38,407 bases of DNA from Lachnospiraceae bacterium (GCA_017617395.1 JAFZWG010000062.1:1-38407), one strand, 5' to 3'; shown: positions 7,843 to 16,706, numbered from the stretch's first letter. Notes: a model not told the origin generated them from the letters alone. A program made the numbers and translations.

Positions 7843-9372
7843 ATGAAGAAAGTATTTGCTTGTTTTCTTCTTCTGGCAGCAACGATGACTGCACTTTGCG
7901 CATGCAAAGGCGGTACGAAGCCGGAGGAAAATCTGGAAGGTGGAGCTGTAGTTGTTGGAATCACACAGGATTTGGACAGTCTTGACCCTCACAAAGCGGT
8001 AGCGGCAGGAACCAGAGAAGTCTTGTACAACATCTTTGAGGGGCTTGTGAAGCCCGATAAGGATGGCAAACTGGTACCCGCAGTAGCGGAGAGTTACGAA
8101 ATCTCGGAAGATGGAACGACATACACGTTCGTGTTGCGCGAAGGCGTGAAGTTCCACAACGGGGAGACCGTTACGGCGGCCGACGTAGTATACTCGCTTA
8201 ATCGATGTGCAGGACGCTTGGAGACTTCCGATCCGGAGGTACAGGTGGTACCTGCATTTTCTGTTATTTCCGACATTGCAGCTTCGAAAAATGCGGCCGG
8301 CAAGGACGTGATCACGGTCACGCTGTCGAGCCCGAACACGGAGTTGATCGGCTTTTTTACAAGCAACATCATTCCGAAGAACTATGCGGATCAGGCGAAG
8401 GCGCCGATCGGCACGGGACCCTTCAAGTTTGTGTCCTACAAGCCCATGGTAGAGCTGGTCATGGAGAGATTCGATGACTACTACGGGCAGAAGGCACATC
8501 TGGCGAAGGTCACATTTTCCATCTCGGAAAGCAGCGACGCGGCATTTCTGCAGCTGCAGGCGGGAAGCATCGACATTTTCCCGTATCTGACGGTTGATCA
8601 GGCGGAGCAGCTCGAAGGCAAATTCACCATCGAAGTCGGCGACATGAGCCTCGTTCAGGGCCTATTCCTGAACAACGCGGTGAAGCCGTTCGACGATGTG
8701 CGCGTGCGCAAGGCCATGAACTACGCGATCGACAAGAAGGAGCTGTTGACGATGCTCAACGGCGGCTACGGCACGGCGATCGGCAGCGGCATGTACGCGA
8801 CGTTCGGCCTGTACTACGATGCGACGTTGGAAAATGCATACCCTCACGACGAGGCGAAGGCGAAGGAGCTGCTCGCTGAGGCGGGCTACGCCAACGGCTT
8901 TACGTTTACCGTGAAGGTGCCGTCGAACTACGTGTATCACGTGCAGACGGCCGAGGTTTTAGCGAACCAGCTGAAGAAGGTCGGCATCACCATGAAGATC
9001 GAGCTGATCGAGTGGGCGAGCTGGCTCTCGGATGTCTACAAGGCGCACAACTGCGAGGCAACCATCATCGGCCTCGATTCGCAGCTCGCACCGAGCGACA
9101 TTCTGAAGTACTACATCGGCGGCTCGGCGAAGAACTTCATGAACTATAAGAGCGATGCATTTGACGCGGCCTACACGAAGGCGACCGCAACCGCAGACAC
9201 GACGAAGAAGGTAGAGCTCTACCACGAGCTTCAGAAGTACTTAAGCGACGACGCAGCATCGGTATTTTTGCAGAGCCCGTCCCTGATGGTAGCCGTCAAC
9301 CCCAAACTCGCCGGCTACACCTTCTACCCCGTCTATGTCCAGGACATGGCCTCGGTATATTTCAAAGACTAA
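7843..9372 (+). CDS. Peptide-type ABC transporter substrate-binding lipoprotein (SBP family 5)
   Basis: 509 residues. A lipobox signal peptide (Cys21 in TALCACKGG) anchors it outside the cell membrane, where it captures peptides or similar solutes for the permease encoded next. Family features in order: VVGITQDLDSLDPHKA near the mature N-terminus, YNIFEGLVKPDKDGKLVPAVAES-type segment, LREGVKFHNGETVTAADVVYSL (the SBP_bac_5 signature), then GTGPFKFVSYKP and the C-terminal lobe with DVRVRKAMNYAIDKKELL. The ATG has AAGGAG 6 nt upstream. It is the first gene of an operon with a permease and a fused permease-ATPase. The ligand cannot be told from sequence; dipeptide, oligopeptide and nickel binders share this fold. 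Confidence 0.93.
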   Translation: MKKVFACFLLLAATMTALCACKGGTKPEENLEGGAVVVGITQDLDSLDPHKAVAAGTREVLYNIFEGLVKPDKDGKLVPAVAESYEISEDGTTYTFVLREGVKFHNGETVTAADVVYSLNRCAGRLETSDPEVQVVPAFSVISDIAASKNAAGKDVITVTLSSPNTELIGFFTSNIIPKNYADQAKAPIGTGPFKFVSYKPMVELVMERFDDYYGQKAHLAKVTFSISESSDAAFLQLQAGSIDIFPYLTVDQAEQLEGKFTIEVGDMSLVQGLFLNNAVKPFDDVRVRKAMNYAIDKKELLTMLNGGYGTAIGSGMYATFGLYYDATLENAYPHDEAKAKELLAEAGYANGFTFTVKVPSNYVYHVQTAEVLANQLKKVGITMKIELIEWASWLSDVYKAHNCEATIIGLDSQLAPSDILKYYIGGSAKNFMNYKSDAFDAAYTKATATADTTKKVELYHELQKYLSDDAASVFLQSPSLMVAVNPKLAGYTFYPVYVQDMASVYFKD

Positions 9373-9474
9373 GTATTTAAAACAAATTTAAAAGATTGGT
9401 ACTGAAGATTGATTTTAAGGTCGTTTTAAAATCGAGTTAAGCTCGATTCAGTAAACGAAACAGTTTCTATACTC

Positions 9475-9607
9475 CCCGCGCGGATAGTTTCTTTGCTACA
9501 GGCGCGGCGGAAACGCGGAGAGAAATCCGAGCGAGCATTTTCCTGCGAGCGAGGATTTCTTCTCCGTGGTAGCCGCCGCGCCGTAGGAACCGGAAAAACC
9601 GCGCGGG
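9475..9607 (+). promoter_or_regulatory. 133-nt imperfect hairpin between binding protein and permease genes
   Basis: CCCGCGCGG 9475-9483 pairs with 9599-9607, GGCGCGGCGG 9501-9510 pairs with 9573-9582, and 9516-9528 pairs with 9553-9566 with one bulged T, leaving a small apical loop. It starts about 100 nt after the binding-protein stop and ends about 10 nt before the permease ribosome site. There is no T run. Likely a 3' stability or processing structure that keeps binding-protein mRNA more abundant than permease mRNA (inference). A smaller hairpin, 9430-9436/9442-9448, precedes it. Confidence 0.7.
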
Positions 9608-9632
9608 AGCCTAAGGAAAGGAGGGCATCGGT

Positions 9633-10538
9633 ATGAAGTGGATCAAAAAAGGCGCCGGCATCTTGATCGCTGTACTGGCGCTCTCTTTTGCTACATTCCT
9701 GGCGTTCCAGGTGCTCCCGGGAGACCCCGCGATGGTAAGGCTCGGGACCAATGCGACGCCGGAGGCGCTGGAGGCCCTCCGCGAGGAGATGGGCCTAAAC
9801 GACGGTCTGCTGGTTCGCTACGGACGGTGGATCGGCGGCGCGATCCGCGGCGATTTCGGCGAGTCGATGAAGTATCGTCGGCCGGTGTCGGCGCTTTTGT
9901 GGCAGGTGCTTCCGAACACGCTGCTTTTGGCGGGGCTGTCCATTTTGATGATATTGGTGATCGCGTTTCCTTTGGGGCTTTTGTACGCGCGATTCCCGGG
10001 TTCGCCCGTCGATCGGGCGGGCGCGGTGGTCAACCAGACCGCGATGGCAGTGCCTGCATTTTTCCTCGGATTGTTAATTTCGGTTGTGCTCGGATTATGG
10101 TTGAGGGTGTTCACGCCGGGTGCATTTGTCTCGTATGACCGGGGCCTCGGGGCATGCCTGTCGTACCTCGTGTTCCCCGCGATGGCCATCGCGATTCCGA
10201 AGGCGGCCATGACCGTTCGTTTCCTGCGAAGCTCGCTTTTGACCGAGCGGAGCAAGGACTACGTGCGGACGGCGCGCAGCAAGGGCCTCACGGAGAATAA
10301 AGTTCTGATGCTTCACATGCTGCCGAACGCGCTCCCGGGCGTGCGCACATTTATCGGCGTCATCGTGTCGGAGATCATCGCCGGCAGCATCGTCGTCGAG
10401 CAGGTCTTCGGCGTGGACGGCCTCGGACTTTTGCTGGTGCAGTCGATCTCCAACCGCGACTACAACGTCGTGCAGGCGATCGTGTTGTACATCGGAATTG
10501 TCGTTTTGGTTGTGAACAGCCTCATGGAGTCGGAATAA
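9633..10538 (+). CDS. ABC transporter permease, DppB/OppB type
   Basis: 301 residues, inner-membrane subunit that forms half of the translocation path. N-terminal helix at about 9-30 followed by FQVLPGDPAMVRLG, a hallmark of DppB/OppB, then five more hydrophobic segments. The cytoplasmic coupling (EAA) loop is DYVRTARSKGLTENKVLMLHMLPNAL. AAGGAGGG lies 8 nt before the ATG. The C-terminus is odd: the last helix stops at VVLVVNSLMESE, whereas family members usually continue with a further dozen or so residues ending in DPRIR. This may be a natural shortening or a late frameshift. The partner permease is fused to the ATPases in the next gene, 54 bp on. Confidence 0.92.
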   Translation: MKWIKKGAGILIAVLALSFATFLAFQVLPGDPAMVRLGTNATPEALEALREEMGLNDGLLVRYGRWIGGAIRGDFGESMKYRRPVSALLWQVLPNTLLLAGLSILMILVIAFPLGLLYARFPGSPVDRAGAVVNQTAMAVPAFFLGLLISVVLGLWLRVFTPGAFVSYDRGLGACLSYLVFPAMAIAIPKAAMTVRFLRSSLLTERSKDYVRTARSKGLTENKVLMLHMLPNALPGVRTFIGVIVSEIIAGSIVVEQVFGVDGLGLLLVQSISNRDYNVVQAIVLYIGIVVLVVNSLMESE

Positions 10539-10592
10539 TCGCCGCGCGAATCCGCGGCTGACAATACATCTGCTAAAGAAAGGAAGCAAGTT

Positions 10593-12998
10593 ATGAAGCG
10601 CAAGCGTTCGTTCAATTTCATATGCGGCTGCACGCTTCTTATCCTGACGTTTTTGCTGATCGTCGGGGGCTTGCTTTTTACGCCCTACGGGCCGGACGAG
10701 ATGGACTCGTCGCTCAAGAATCTCGCCCCGTCGTGGAAGCATCTCTTCGGCACGGACCACTTCGGGCGCGACGTCTACACGCGCGTGGCGCACGGTGCGG
10801 TGACCACGGTCGCCATCGGCGCGATGACGGTCCTGATCGGCGGCATCTTCGGCACGCTCATCGGCGCGCTCGCCGGCTATATCGGGGGAACCTTTGACGC
10901 GATCATCATGCGCATCAACGACTGCCTGCTGGCGTTCCCGAGCATCCTCCTGGCGCTCGTGTTCGTCGGTGTCTTCGGTCCGTCCGAGAAAAATGTCGTG
11001 ATCGCTCTCGGAATCCTCTTTGTTCCGAGTATCGCCCGCGTGGTGCGAAGCGACGTGCGCACCCAGCTGCAGTCGGACTACGTCGCCAACGCGAAGCTGC
11101 TTGGCGCGAACAATGTCCGCATTCTCTTCGTACATATTCTGCCGAACATCCGCGCGACACTTCTGGTCACGATGGCGGTCGGCTTCAACAATGCCGTGCT
11201 CGCGGAGTCCGGCATGAGCTACCTGGGACTCGGCGTTCAGCCGCCGAAGGCGAGCCTCGGACGAATGCTTTCCGAGGGTCAGTCGTACCTTCGCCGCGCG
11301 CCGTGGACCGTGCTGTTCCCGGGCCTTATCCTGGTGCTCGCCGTGCTCGGTGTGTCGCTTCTTAGCGACGCCTACTCGGGCAACCAGGGCGACACCGGCA
11401 GTCCGACGAAGCTTCGCGCGCGCATCACGCGCATGCTTGCGGCCGCGGGCTACGGCGTGAAGACGACCTCGGAAAATGCAGAGAACGCTGTAGCAGCGGA
11501 AGCAAATGCGAAACCGAATGACCTCCCGGACGATGCGGTTTTGTGCGTTCGCAACCTTGCGGTCGGTTTTGAGAGCGCGAAGGGCGAGCTGCAGGCCGTT
11601 GTGAAGGATGTGAATTTTACGCTGCATGCGGGCGAGCGCCTCGGAATCGTGGGCGAGTCCGGCAGCGGCAAGAGCATGACGGCGCTCTCGGTGATGGGTC
11701 TTCTGCCCGATACTGCCGGTGTGACGGGCGAGATTTTGCTTCGAGCGGACGCGGGCTTTACGAACGTGCTCACGTGCGGCAGGAAGGAGCTCGCGGTGCT
11801 GCGCGGCGACGCGATGGCGATGGTGTTCCAGGAGCCGATGACGTCGCTCAATCCCACCATGCCAATCGGCCGTCAGATGCGGGAAATGCTCACGCACAAC
11901 GGCATTCTCCTCTCGAAGGAGGAGCAGCAGAAGCGCCTTGAGGACGCCCTTTTGGAGGTTGAGCTGACGGAGACCGAGCGCATTTTGCGAAGCGTTCCGA
12001 AGGAACTCTCGGGCGGGCAGCGCCAGCGTGTCATGATCGCGATCGCGATGCTTCTTCGCCCGCGGTTGCTGATCCTCGATGAGCCGACGACGGCGCTCGA
12101 CGCGGAGACGCGCGACGGCATCCTGAAGCTTTTGTCGGAGCTTCAGAAGCGCCACGGCATGGCCGTTTTGTTTATCTCGCACGAGCTTGCGGTAGTGCGG
12201 CGGATCTGCCAGCGCGTCATGGTGATGGACGAGGGCAGAATCGTCGAGGAGGGTACGGTCGAGGAGATCTTCGAAGCGCCGAAGGCGACGGAGACGAAGC
12301 AGTTGCTGCAGTCGCTCGCCGGAACGGACTTCCGCGACCGCATGCACTACGAAAAGGACGGCCCGACCATCCTGTCGGTGAACCATCTTCACGTTTATTA
12401 CGGAAAGCGCCGCGGGCGCAATCCGCTCAACTATGAGAGCAAGGTGCTGGAGAATTTTTCGATGGAGCTTCGTGAGGGCGAGGTTCTGGGAATCATCGGG
12501 CGAAGCGGCAGCGGCAAGACGACGCTCGCAAGATGCCTCGTCGGTCTGATCCCGCGCCAGGCGGGGCGGATCGAGACGGCGGCGCGCTTCGGCATGGTAT
12601 TCCAGGATCCGTACGGAAGCTTAAACCGCGCAAAGACCGTGCAGTGGCTTTTGGAGGAGCCGATCCGCAAACTCCCGAAGGAGGAGCGCGAGAAGCAGGT
12701 GAGCGAAATGCTCGCGGCGGTCGGCCTCGGCGAGGAGTACGCGCAGCGCAGGATCACGGAGCTCTCCGGCGGGCAGCGGCAGCGCGTGGCCATCGGTATG
12801 GCGATCCTTGGCAAGCCGGACATTCTGATTCTGGACGAGCCGGTCTCGGCGCTTGACGCAACCGTTCAGGAGCAGGTGCTCGCATTGCTTGCGGACTTCC
12901 ACGACCGATTCGGGCTCACTTACATCTTCATCACGCACGATGAGGCTGTCATGAACCGGATGGCGCATCGCGTGATCTACCTAAAGCCCGGAAAATGA
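10593..12998 (+). CDS. Fused ABC transporter: DppC-type permease plus two ATPase domains
   Basis: 801 residues combining three normally separate subunits of a peptide transporter. Residues 1-265 are a DppC/OppC-type permease: FGTDHFGRDVYTRV at 52-65 and coupling loop DYVANAKLLGANNVRILFVHILPN at 162-185. An Ala/Asn-rich linker covers about 266-312. ATPase 1 (about 313-580) has Walker A GESGSGKS 354-361, Q-loop VFQEP 411-415, signature LSGGQ 472-476, Walker B LILDEP 493-498 and H-loop His530. ATPase 2 (about 590-801) has Walker A GRSGSGKT 636-643, VFQDP 669-673, LSGGQ 724-728, LILDEP 745-750 and His782. All catalytic residues appear intact in both. The second ATPase is short and lacks the usual C-terminal oligopeptide-transporter extension. 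No stop or ribosome site interrupts the joints. Confidence 0.93.
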   Translation: MKRKRSFNFICGCTLLILTFLLIVGGLLFTPYGPDEMDSSLKNLAPSWKHLFGTDHFGRDVYTRVAHGAVTTVAIGAMTVLIGGIFGTLIGALAGYIGGTFDAIIMRINDCLLAFPSILLALVFVGVFGPSEKNVVIALGILFVPSIARVVRSDVRTQLQSDYVANAKLLGANNVRILFVHILPNIRATLLVTMAVGFNNAVLAESGMSYLGLGVQPPKASLGRMLSEGQSYLRRAPWTVLFPGLILVLAVLGVSLLSDAYSGNQGDTGSPTKLRARITRMLAAAGYGVKTTSENAENAVAAEANAKPNDLPDDAVLCVRNLAVGFESAKGELQAVVKDVNFTLHAGERLGIVGESGSGKSMTALSVMGLLPDTAGVTGEILLRADAGFTNVLTCGRKELAVLRGDAMAMVFQEPMTSLNPTMPIGRQMREMLTHNGILLSKEEQQKRLEDALLEVELTETERILRSVPKELSGGQRQRVMIAIAMLLRPRLLILDEPTTALDAETRDGILKLLSELQKRHGMAVLFISHELAVVRRICQRVMVMDEGRIVEEGTVEEIFEAPKATETKQLLQSLAGTDFRDRMHYEKDGPTILSVNHLHVYYGKRRGRNPLNYESKVLENFSMELREGEVLGIIGRSGSGKTTLARCLVGLIPRQAGRIETAARFGMVFQDPYGSLNRAKTVQWLLEEPIRKLPKEEREKQVSEMLAAVGLGEEYAQRRITELSGGQRQRVAIGMAILGKPDILILDEPVSALDATVQEQVLALLADFHDRFGLTYIFITHDEAVMNRMAHRVIYLKPGK

Positions 12999-13012
12999 AT
13001 TTGCAAATAAAA

Positions 13013-13043
13013 AACAGGCTGTCATGAGGCAGCCTGTTTTTGT
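13013..13043. terminator. Bidirectional terminator between the ABC operon and pepF
   Basis: A 9-bp stem AACAGGCTG 13013-13021 with 13030-13038, followed by five T residues on the plus strand and preceded by six A residues that act as the U tract for pepF on the minus strand. Confidence 0.9.
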
Positions 13044-13057
13044 TATCGGTTGAATTC

Positions 13058-14860
13058 TTACTTCGTCAGCTCTTCGGCGCGATCGAGCAGTTCGCGGAAC
13101 TTCGTGAGCGCCTTGGAGATCGGCTCCGGAGTGGAGAGATCGACGCCGCCGTGCGCGAGTGCCTCGAGCGGGTAGACCGAATCGCCGAGCGAGAGGAACT
13201 CGAGGTAGCGCTTCACCGCGGGCGCGCCTTCCTTGAGGATGCCCTCGGAGAGAGCAACCGCCGAGGAGTAGCCGGTCGCGTACTGGTATACGTAGAACGG
13301 GCGGTAGAAGTGCGGGATGCGGGACCACTCGTACTGAACCGCTTCGTCGATGACGATCTCGTCGCCGAAGTAGAGCTTGATCAGGTCGAGATAGATCTTG
13401 TTGAGATCCTCGGGCGTTGCGCTTTCGCCCTTCTGGACGCGCTCATGCGCAATCTGCTCGAACTCTGCGAACATCGTCTGACGGAAAATGGTTCCGCGGA
13501 AGTTCTCCAGATACTGGTTGATCAGGAACAGCTGCATCGTCGGGTCCTCGGTCTTCGAGAGAAGATGCTCGACGAGAAGGTTTTCGTTGACCGTGGAGGC
13601 AACCTCTGCGATGAAGAGCGAGTAGTCGTCGTACTGCGGCGGCTGGTTCTCGTGCGTAAGGTACGTGTGCATCGAGTGGCCCATCTCATGGCACAGAGTC
13701 GATACGGAATCGAGCGTGCCCGTAAAATTCATCGAGATGTGGGGCGTCGTCTTGCAGGAGCCGATGGAGTACGCACCGCTGCGCTTTCCGATGTTCGGGA
13801 AGACGTCAACCCAGCGCGATGCGAGGCCCTTGCGAACGGTCTCCACATAGTGCTCGCCGAGAGGAGCAACGGCCGCGAGCAGCAGCTCCTTCGCCTCGTC
13901 GTAGGTGTAGGAGACGGTCACGTCCTTCGTGATCGGCGTGTAGATGTCGTAGTAGTGCAGTTCATCGAGGCCGAGCAACTTCTTGCGAAGGCGAAGGTAG
14001 CGATACATCTCCGGAAGGAAAGCATGCACGGTCTCCACGAGGTTGTCGTACACCGACTCCGGAATGTTGTAGTTCGACAGGGATGCCGCGCGGTTCGAGG
14101 AGTATTTGCGCAGCTTGGTCATCAGCGCCGACTCCTTCAGGGTGTTTAAGTAGGTCGCACCGAAGGTGTTGTTCAGGTCGCCGTAGGCCTTGTAGAGGTT
14201 GTCAAATGCACCCTTGCGGATCGCACGGTTCGGGCTCTCTTCGAGGGAGATGTAGTTCGCGTGCGTGAGCGGGATCGGATGGTCCGGGTCGTCCGGATTG
14301 ATCACGTCGGCAAATTTCATGTCCGCATCCATCAGCATGTCCGCGACATCGCCGCCGGCGCCGCGAATCTCGCCGAAGGCGGCAACGATGGCTTCCTCGT
14401 CTGCATTTAACGTATGAGGCTTCGAGCGAAGCGTGTCCTCGAAGGTGTGCTTGTAGGGCGCGATTGCCGCAGAGTTGCGGTAATCCTCAAGCTTCTCCTC
14501 GGGAAGGGACAGTAGCTCGGGCTGCAGGAACGAGGCTGCACCGACGAAGCGTACATAGACGGAATCGGCCTTGTTCACCATGTTCTGCGCCTGCGCGTTT
14601 CTTGTGTCCTCCGTGCGGCGCTGGAAAGCGTAGCCGTGCATCGCCTCGAGGCGCTGCGAGAGCGTGTAGAGCGTGCGGTAAGCATCCGCCACAACCTCGG
14701 CGGACTCACCGAGACGGCCGCGGAATGTTTCCAGCTGCTCAAGATCCTCACTGAGCTTGGTGCACTCGACTTCCCAGGCAGCGTCATCAGCGAACAGGGA
14801 CGTCAGGTCCCACAGGTATTCACTCGCAATTTCCTTGCGTTCTTTCGGTTGTTCATTCAT
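13058..14860 (-). CDS. pepF: Oligoendopeptidase F (M3 family)
   Basis: Cytoplasmic zinc endopeptidase that cuts short oligopeptides. 600 residues, the usual length. The zinc motif HEMGH lies near residue 388 (TLCHEMGHSMHTYL), with the further ligand Glu in LFIAEVASTVNENLL about 25 residues on. The C-terminal FYVYQYATGYSSAVAL segment, which lines the active site in M3 peptidases, is present. The start MNEQPKERKE was chosen for the GGGAGGA site 8 nt upstream; the frame stays open for 68 more codons into the promoter area. It is convergent with the peptide-transporter operon, which fits use of imported peptides, and is monocistronic with its own promoter. Confidence 0.95.
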   Translation of the reverse strand: MNEQPKERKEIASEYLWDLTSLFADDAAWEVECTKLSEDLEQLETFRGRLGESAEVVADAYRTLYTLSQRLEAMHGYAFQRRTEDTRNAQAQNMVNKADSVYVRFVGAASFLQPELLSLPEEKLEDYRNSAAIAPYKHTFEDTLRSKPHTLNADEEAIVAAFGEIRGAGGDVADMLMDADMKFADVINPDDPDHPIPLTHANYISLEESPNRAIRKGAFDNLYKAYGDLNNTFGATYLNTLKESALMTKLRKYSSNRAASLSNYNIPESVYDNLVETVHAFLPEMYRYLRLRKKLLGLDELHYYDIYTPITKDVTVSYTYDEAKELLLAAVAPLGEHYVETVRKGLASRWVDVFPNIGKRSGAYSIGSCKTTPHISMNFTGTLDSVSTLCHEMGHSMHTYLTHENQPPQYDDYSLFIAEVASTVNENLLVEHLLSKTEDPTMQLFLINQYLENFRGTIFRQTMFAEFEQIAHERVQKGESATPEDLNKIYLDLIKLYFGDEIVIDEAVQYEWSRIPHFYRPFYVYQYATGYSSAVALSEGILKEGAPAVKRYLEFLSLGDSVYPLEALAHGGVDLSTPEPISKALTKFRELLDRAEELTK

Positions 14861-14924
14861 AGGAAAATCCTCCCGACAAAAGTCATTCCGGCGCACCGCA
14901 CAAGCGAGGTCCGCCGTATCTGAT

Positions 14925-14953
14925 ATCATACCACGAGCGAGCCCGAAAAGCAA
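14925..14953 (-). promoter_or_regulatory. pepF promoter
   Basis: Minus-strand -35 TTGCTT (14948-14953), 17-nt spacer, -10 TATGAT (14925-14930). It is arranged back to back with the greA promoter. Confidence 0.65.
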
Positions 14954-14984
14954 GGTTTCAACCCTCGGAAAAAGGAAATAATGC

Positions 14985-15013
14985 TTGCGTTCCGGGCCCT
15001 CAGGGTTTACTAT
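14985..15013 (+). promoter_or_regulatory. Promoter of the greA-type gene
   Basis: -35 TTGCGT (14985-14990), 17-nt spacer, -10 TACTAT (15008-15013). The spacer is GC-rich. The leader is about 83 nt. Confidence 0.6.
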
Positions 15014-15102
15014 AAAGAGAGGGCGCAAAGGCATTCCGAGGCGGTGCGAAACCGGACACCGCAACGGGCCGAATACAGGCCTTGCGCATGTCGGAGGAAC
15101 GT

Positions 15103-15606
15103 ATGAACGATCGATTGACGAAGAGTGATCTTGAGAAGATACAGGCGGAGATCAACTACCGCCGTCTGGAGCTGCAGCCGCAGATTCTGCAGTCCTTAAA
15201 GGAGGCGCGGGCGCAGGGCGACCTGAGCGAGAATTTTGAGTACCATGCGGCCAAGCGCGACAAGGCGCGCAACGAAAGCCGCATCCGCTACTTAGAGCGC
15301 ATGATGCTGACCGCGCGCGTGATCGAGGACACCTCGGCGGAGGATGCCGTGGGCATGAACAACACTGTTGTCGTGTACTCGGAGAAAGTGTCGCGCGAGA
15401 TCACATTCCGCATCGTGACGACGATCCGGGCCAACCCGATCAAAGGGTTGATCAGCATCGAGTCGCCGCTCGGAAAGGCCATCTACGGACGCCGCGTCGG
15501 CGAGCGCCGTCAGGTCACGATGGAAAATGGCGATTCCTACTACGTCGAGATCCGCTCCATCGACAAGACGACGGACGACTCGGGCGACGAGATCAGCAGC
15601 TATTGA
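15103..15606 (+). CDS. greA: Transcription elongation factor GreA/GreB family
   Basis: Rescues backtracked RNA polymerase by stimulating transcript cleavage through the secondary channel. 167 residues. The N-terminal coiled coil carries the tip motif GDLSENFEYH (residues 39-48) with the acidic pair expected to coordinate magnesium. The C-terminal FKBP-like domain includes ISIESPLGKAIYGRRVGE. Start ATG chosen because GGAGG lies 5 nt upstream; an ATG 21 nt earlier has no site. The C-terminal end (DKTTDDSGDEISSY) is more acidic than usual. Most Firmicutes have one canonical greA; whether this is that copy or a paralogue cannot be told from the window. Confidence 0.9.
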   Translation: MNDRLTKSDLEKIQAEINYRRLELQPQILQSLKEARAQGDLSENFEYHAAKRDKARNESRIRYLERMMLTARVIEDTSAEDAVGMNNTVVVYSEKVSREITFRIVTTIRANPIKGLISIESPLGKAIYGRRVGERRQVTMENGDSYYVEIRSIDKTTDDSGDEISSY

Positions 15607-15654
15607 TTTTTGAGCGTAATTCAGGGAAATTTGTGAGAAACGGAGGCGTGCGGT

Positions 15655-16662
15655 ATGAACAATTTCATCTTCAGTCTGAATGCGACGCTTCCGGTGTTTT
15701 TAGTAATCATGATCGGCTTCGGCCTTCGCCGCATCGGCCTCCTCACGGAGGAGTTTGCGAGAGTCGGTGACCGCCTCGTGTTCCGCGTGGCGCTGCCGGT
15801 GATGCTGTTCGTGGAGATCGCGTCGGTGGACTGGGAGGACAGCTTCGACCTGAAATTCTTCCTCTTCTGCGCGGCGACCGCGTGCGTGTCGTTTGCGGCA
15901 ATCTACGGTCTCGCATGGCTTTTGCTTAAGGACCGCTCGATGATCGGAACGTACTCGATGGTCAGCTTCCGCGGAAGCGCTGCGGTACTGGGCATCGCAT
16001 TTGTCACGAACATCTACGGAAGCGCAGGATTTGCGCCTTTGATGATCGTCGCGGTGGTGCCTTTCTACAACATCTTCTCGGTGCTGGCGCTGGCGATCAG
16101 TGCGAAGCCTGAGGAGGAAGTTTCGGAAGATCCGGCGGATGCTGCGGAAGACGGAGAGACCGCGAAGACGGCGGCTGCATTTTCCGCAAAGAAGGTATTG
16201 CTCGAGGTGATCACCAACCCGCTGATCGTGGCGGTTGTTCTGGCGATCCCCGCGGCACTGCTTCACCTGCCGGCGAAGAGCTGGCTGACGATACCGTTTA
16301 AGTGCCTGACGAGCATCGGCAACATGGCGACGCCGCTCGCTCTTTTAGTTCTCGGCGCGGGGTTTGAGCACCGCGAGGCGATCGCGAAGATCCGGCCGGT
16401 GCTGATGGCATCGCTTACGAAGCTTGTGCTGCTGCCCGCAGTGTTCGTGCCGGCGGCGGTGTGGATGGGCTTCCGCGACGCGCAGCTTCTGGCGATCGCG
16501 GTGATGCTTGCTTCGCCCACGACGGTCGCGTGCTACATCATGGCGAAAAATATGCGTAACGACGCGACGCTTGCGTCCGGAACAGTCTTGTTTACGACGT
16601 TATTTTCCTCGATCACCATCACGGCGATGGTGTACATCCTGCGGACCGCGGGACTGATCTAG
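15655..16662 (+). CDS. AEC-family membrane transporter
   Basis: 335 residues, auxin-efflux-carrier family, a secondary transporter of small organic acids or other metabolites. About ten hydrophobic segments in two halves of five, starting FSLNATLPVFLVIMIGFGLR. The halves are joined by an acidic loop (KPEEEVSEDPADAAEDGET) before the second half, which contains NPLIVAVVLAIPAALL and ATPLALLVLGAGFE. The second half also has the family segment LASPTTVACYIMAKNM. GGAGG lies 8 nt before the ATG. It sits 48 bp after greA and may be co-transcribed. The substrate is unknown; malate and other carboxylates are known for relatives. Confidence 0.88.
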   Translation: MNNFIFSLNATLPVFLVIMIGFGLRRIGLLTEEFARVGDRLVFRVALPVMLFVEIASVDWEDSFDLKFFLFCAATACVSFAAIYGLAWLLLKDRSMIGTYSMVSFRGSAAVLGIAFVTNIYGSAGFAPLMIVAVVPFYNIFSVLALAISAKPEEEVSEDPADAAEDGETAKTAAAFSAKKVLLEVITNPLIVAVVLAIPAALLHLPAKSWLTIPFKCLTSIGNMATPLALLVLGAGFEHREAIAKIRPVLMASLTKLVLLPAVFVPAAVWMGFRDAQLLAIAVMLASPTTVACYIMAKNMRNDATLASGTVLFTTLFSSITITAMVYILRTAGLI

Positions 16663-16668
16663 CGAAGT

Positions 16669-16687
16669 TTTCCGCGACACGCGGAAA
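16669..16687 (+). terminator. Hairpin after the AEC transporter gene
   Basis: A perfect 8-bp stem TTTCCGCG 16669-16676 with 16680-16687 and a 3-nt loop. No immediate T run follows (a TTTTT run appears only 10 nt later), so it may be a weak terminator or a 3'-end stabiliser. Confidence 0.45.
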
Positions 16688-16706
16688 TGCGGGTACATTT
16701 TTGTTG

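Noticed and set aside
7234-8499. A long minus-strand open frame (421 codons) across the palindromic region and into the binding-protein gene
   Set aside because: It runs antisense to a well-supported lipoprotein gene, has no ribosome site, and its apparent peptide similarity between E1 and E2 follows from the shared nucleotide core and paired stems.
9400-9475. Internal promoter before the permease gene (TATACT at 9468-9473)
   Set aside because: No acceptable -35 box lies 16-18 nt upstream, and the transcript would start inside the long hairpin.
10095-12392. A 765-codon minus-strand open frame opposite the ABC transporter genes
   Set aside because: Arg/His/Glu-rich shadow of GC-rich coding DNA on the other strand; no recognisable domain or start signal.
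15082-15103. Upstream ATG for the greA-type gene adding seven residues
   Set aside because: No ribosome site precedes it, whereas GGAGG is ideally spaced before the ATG at 15103, and family members start near there.
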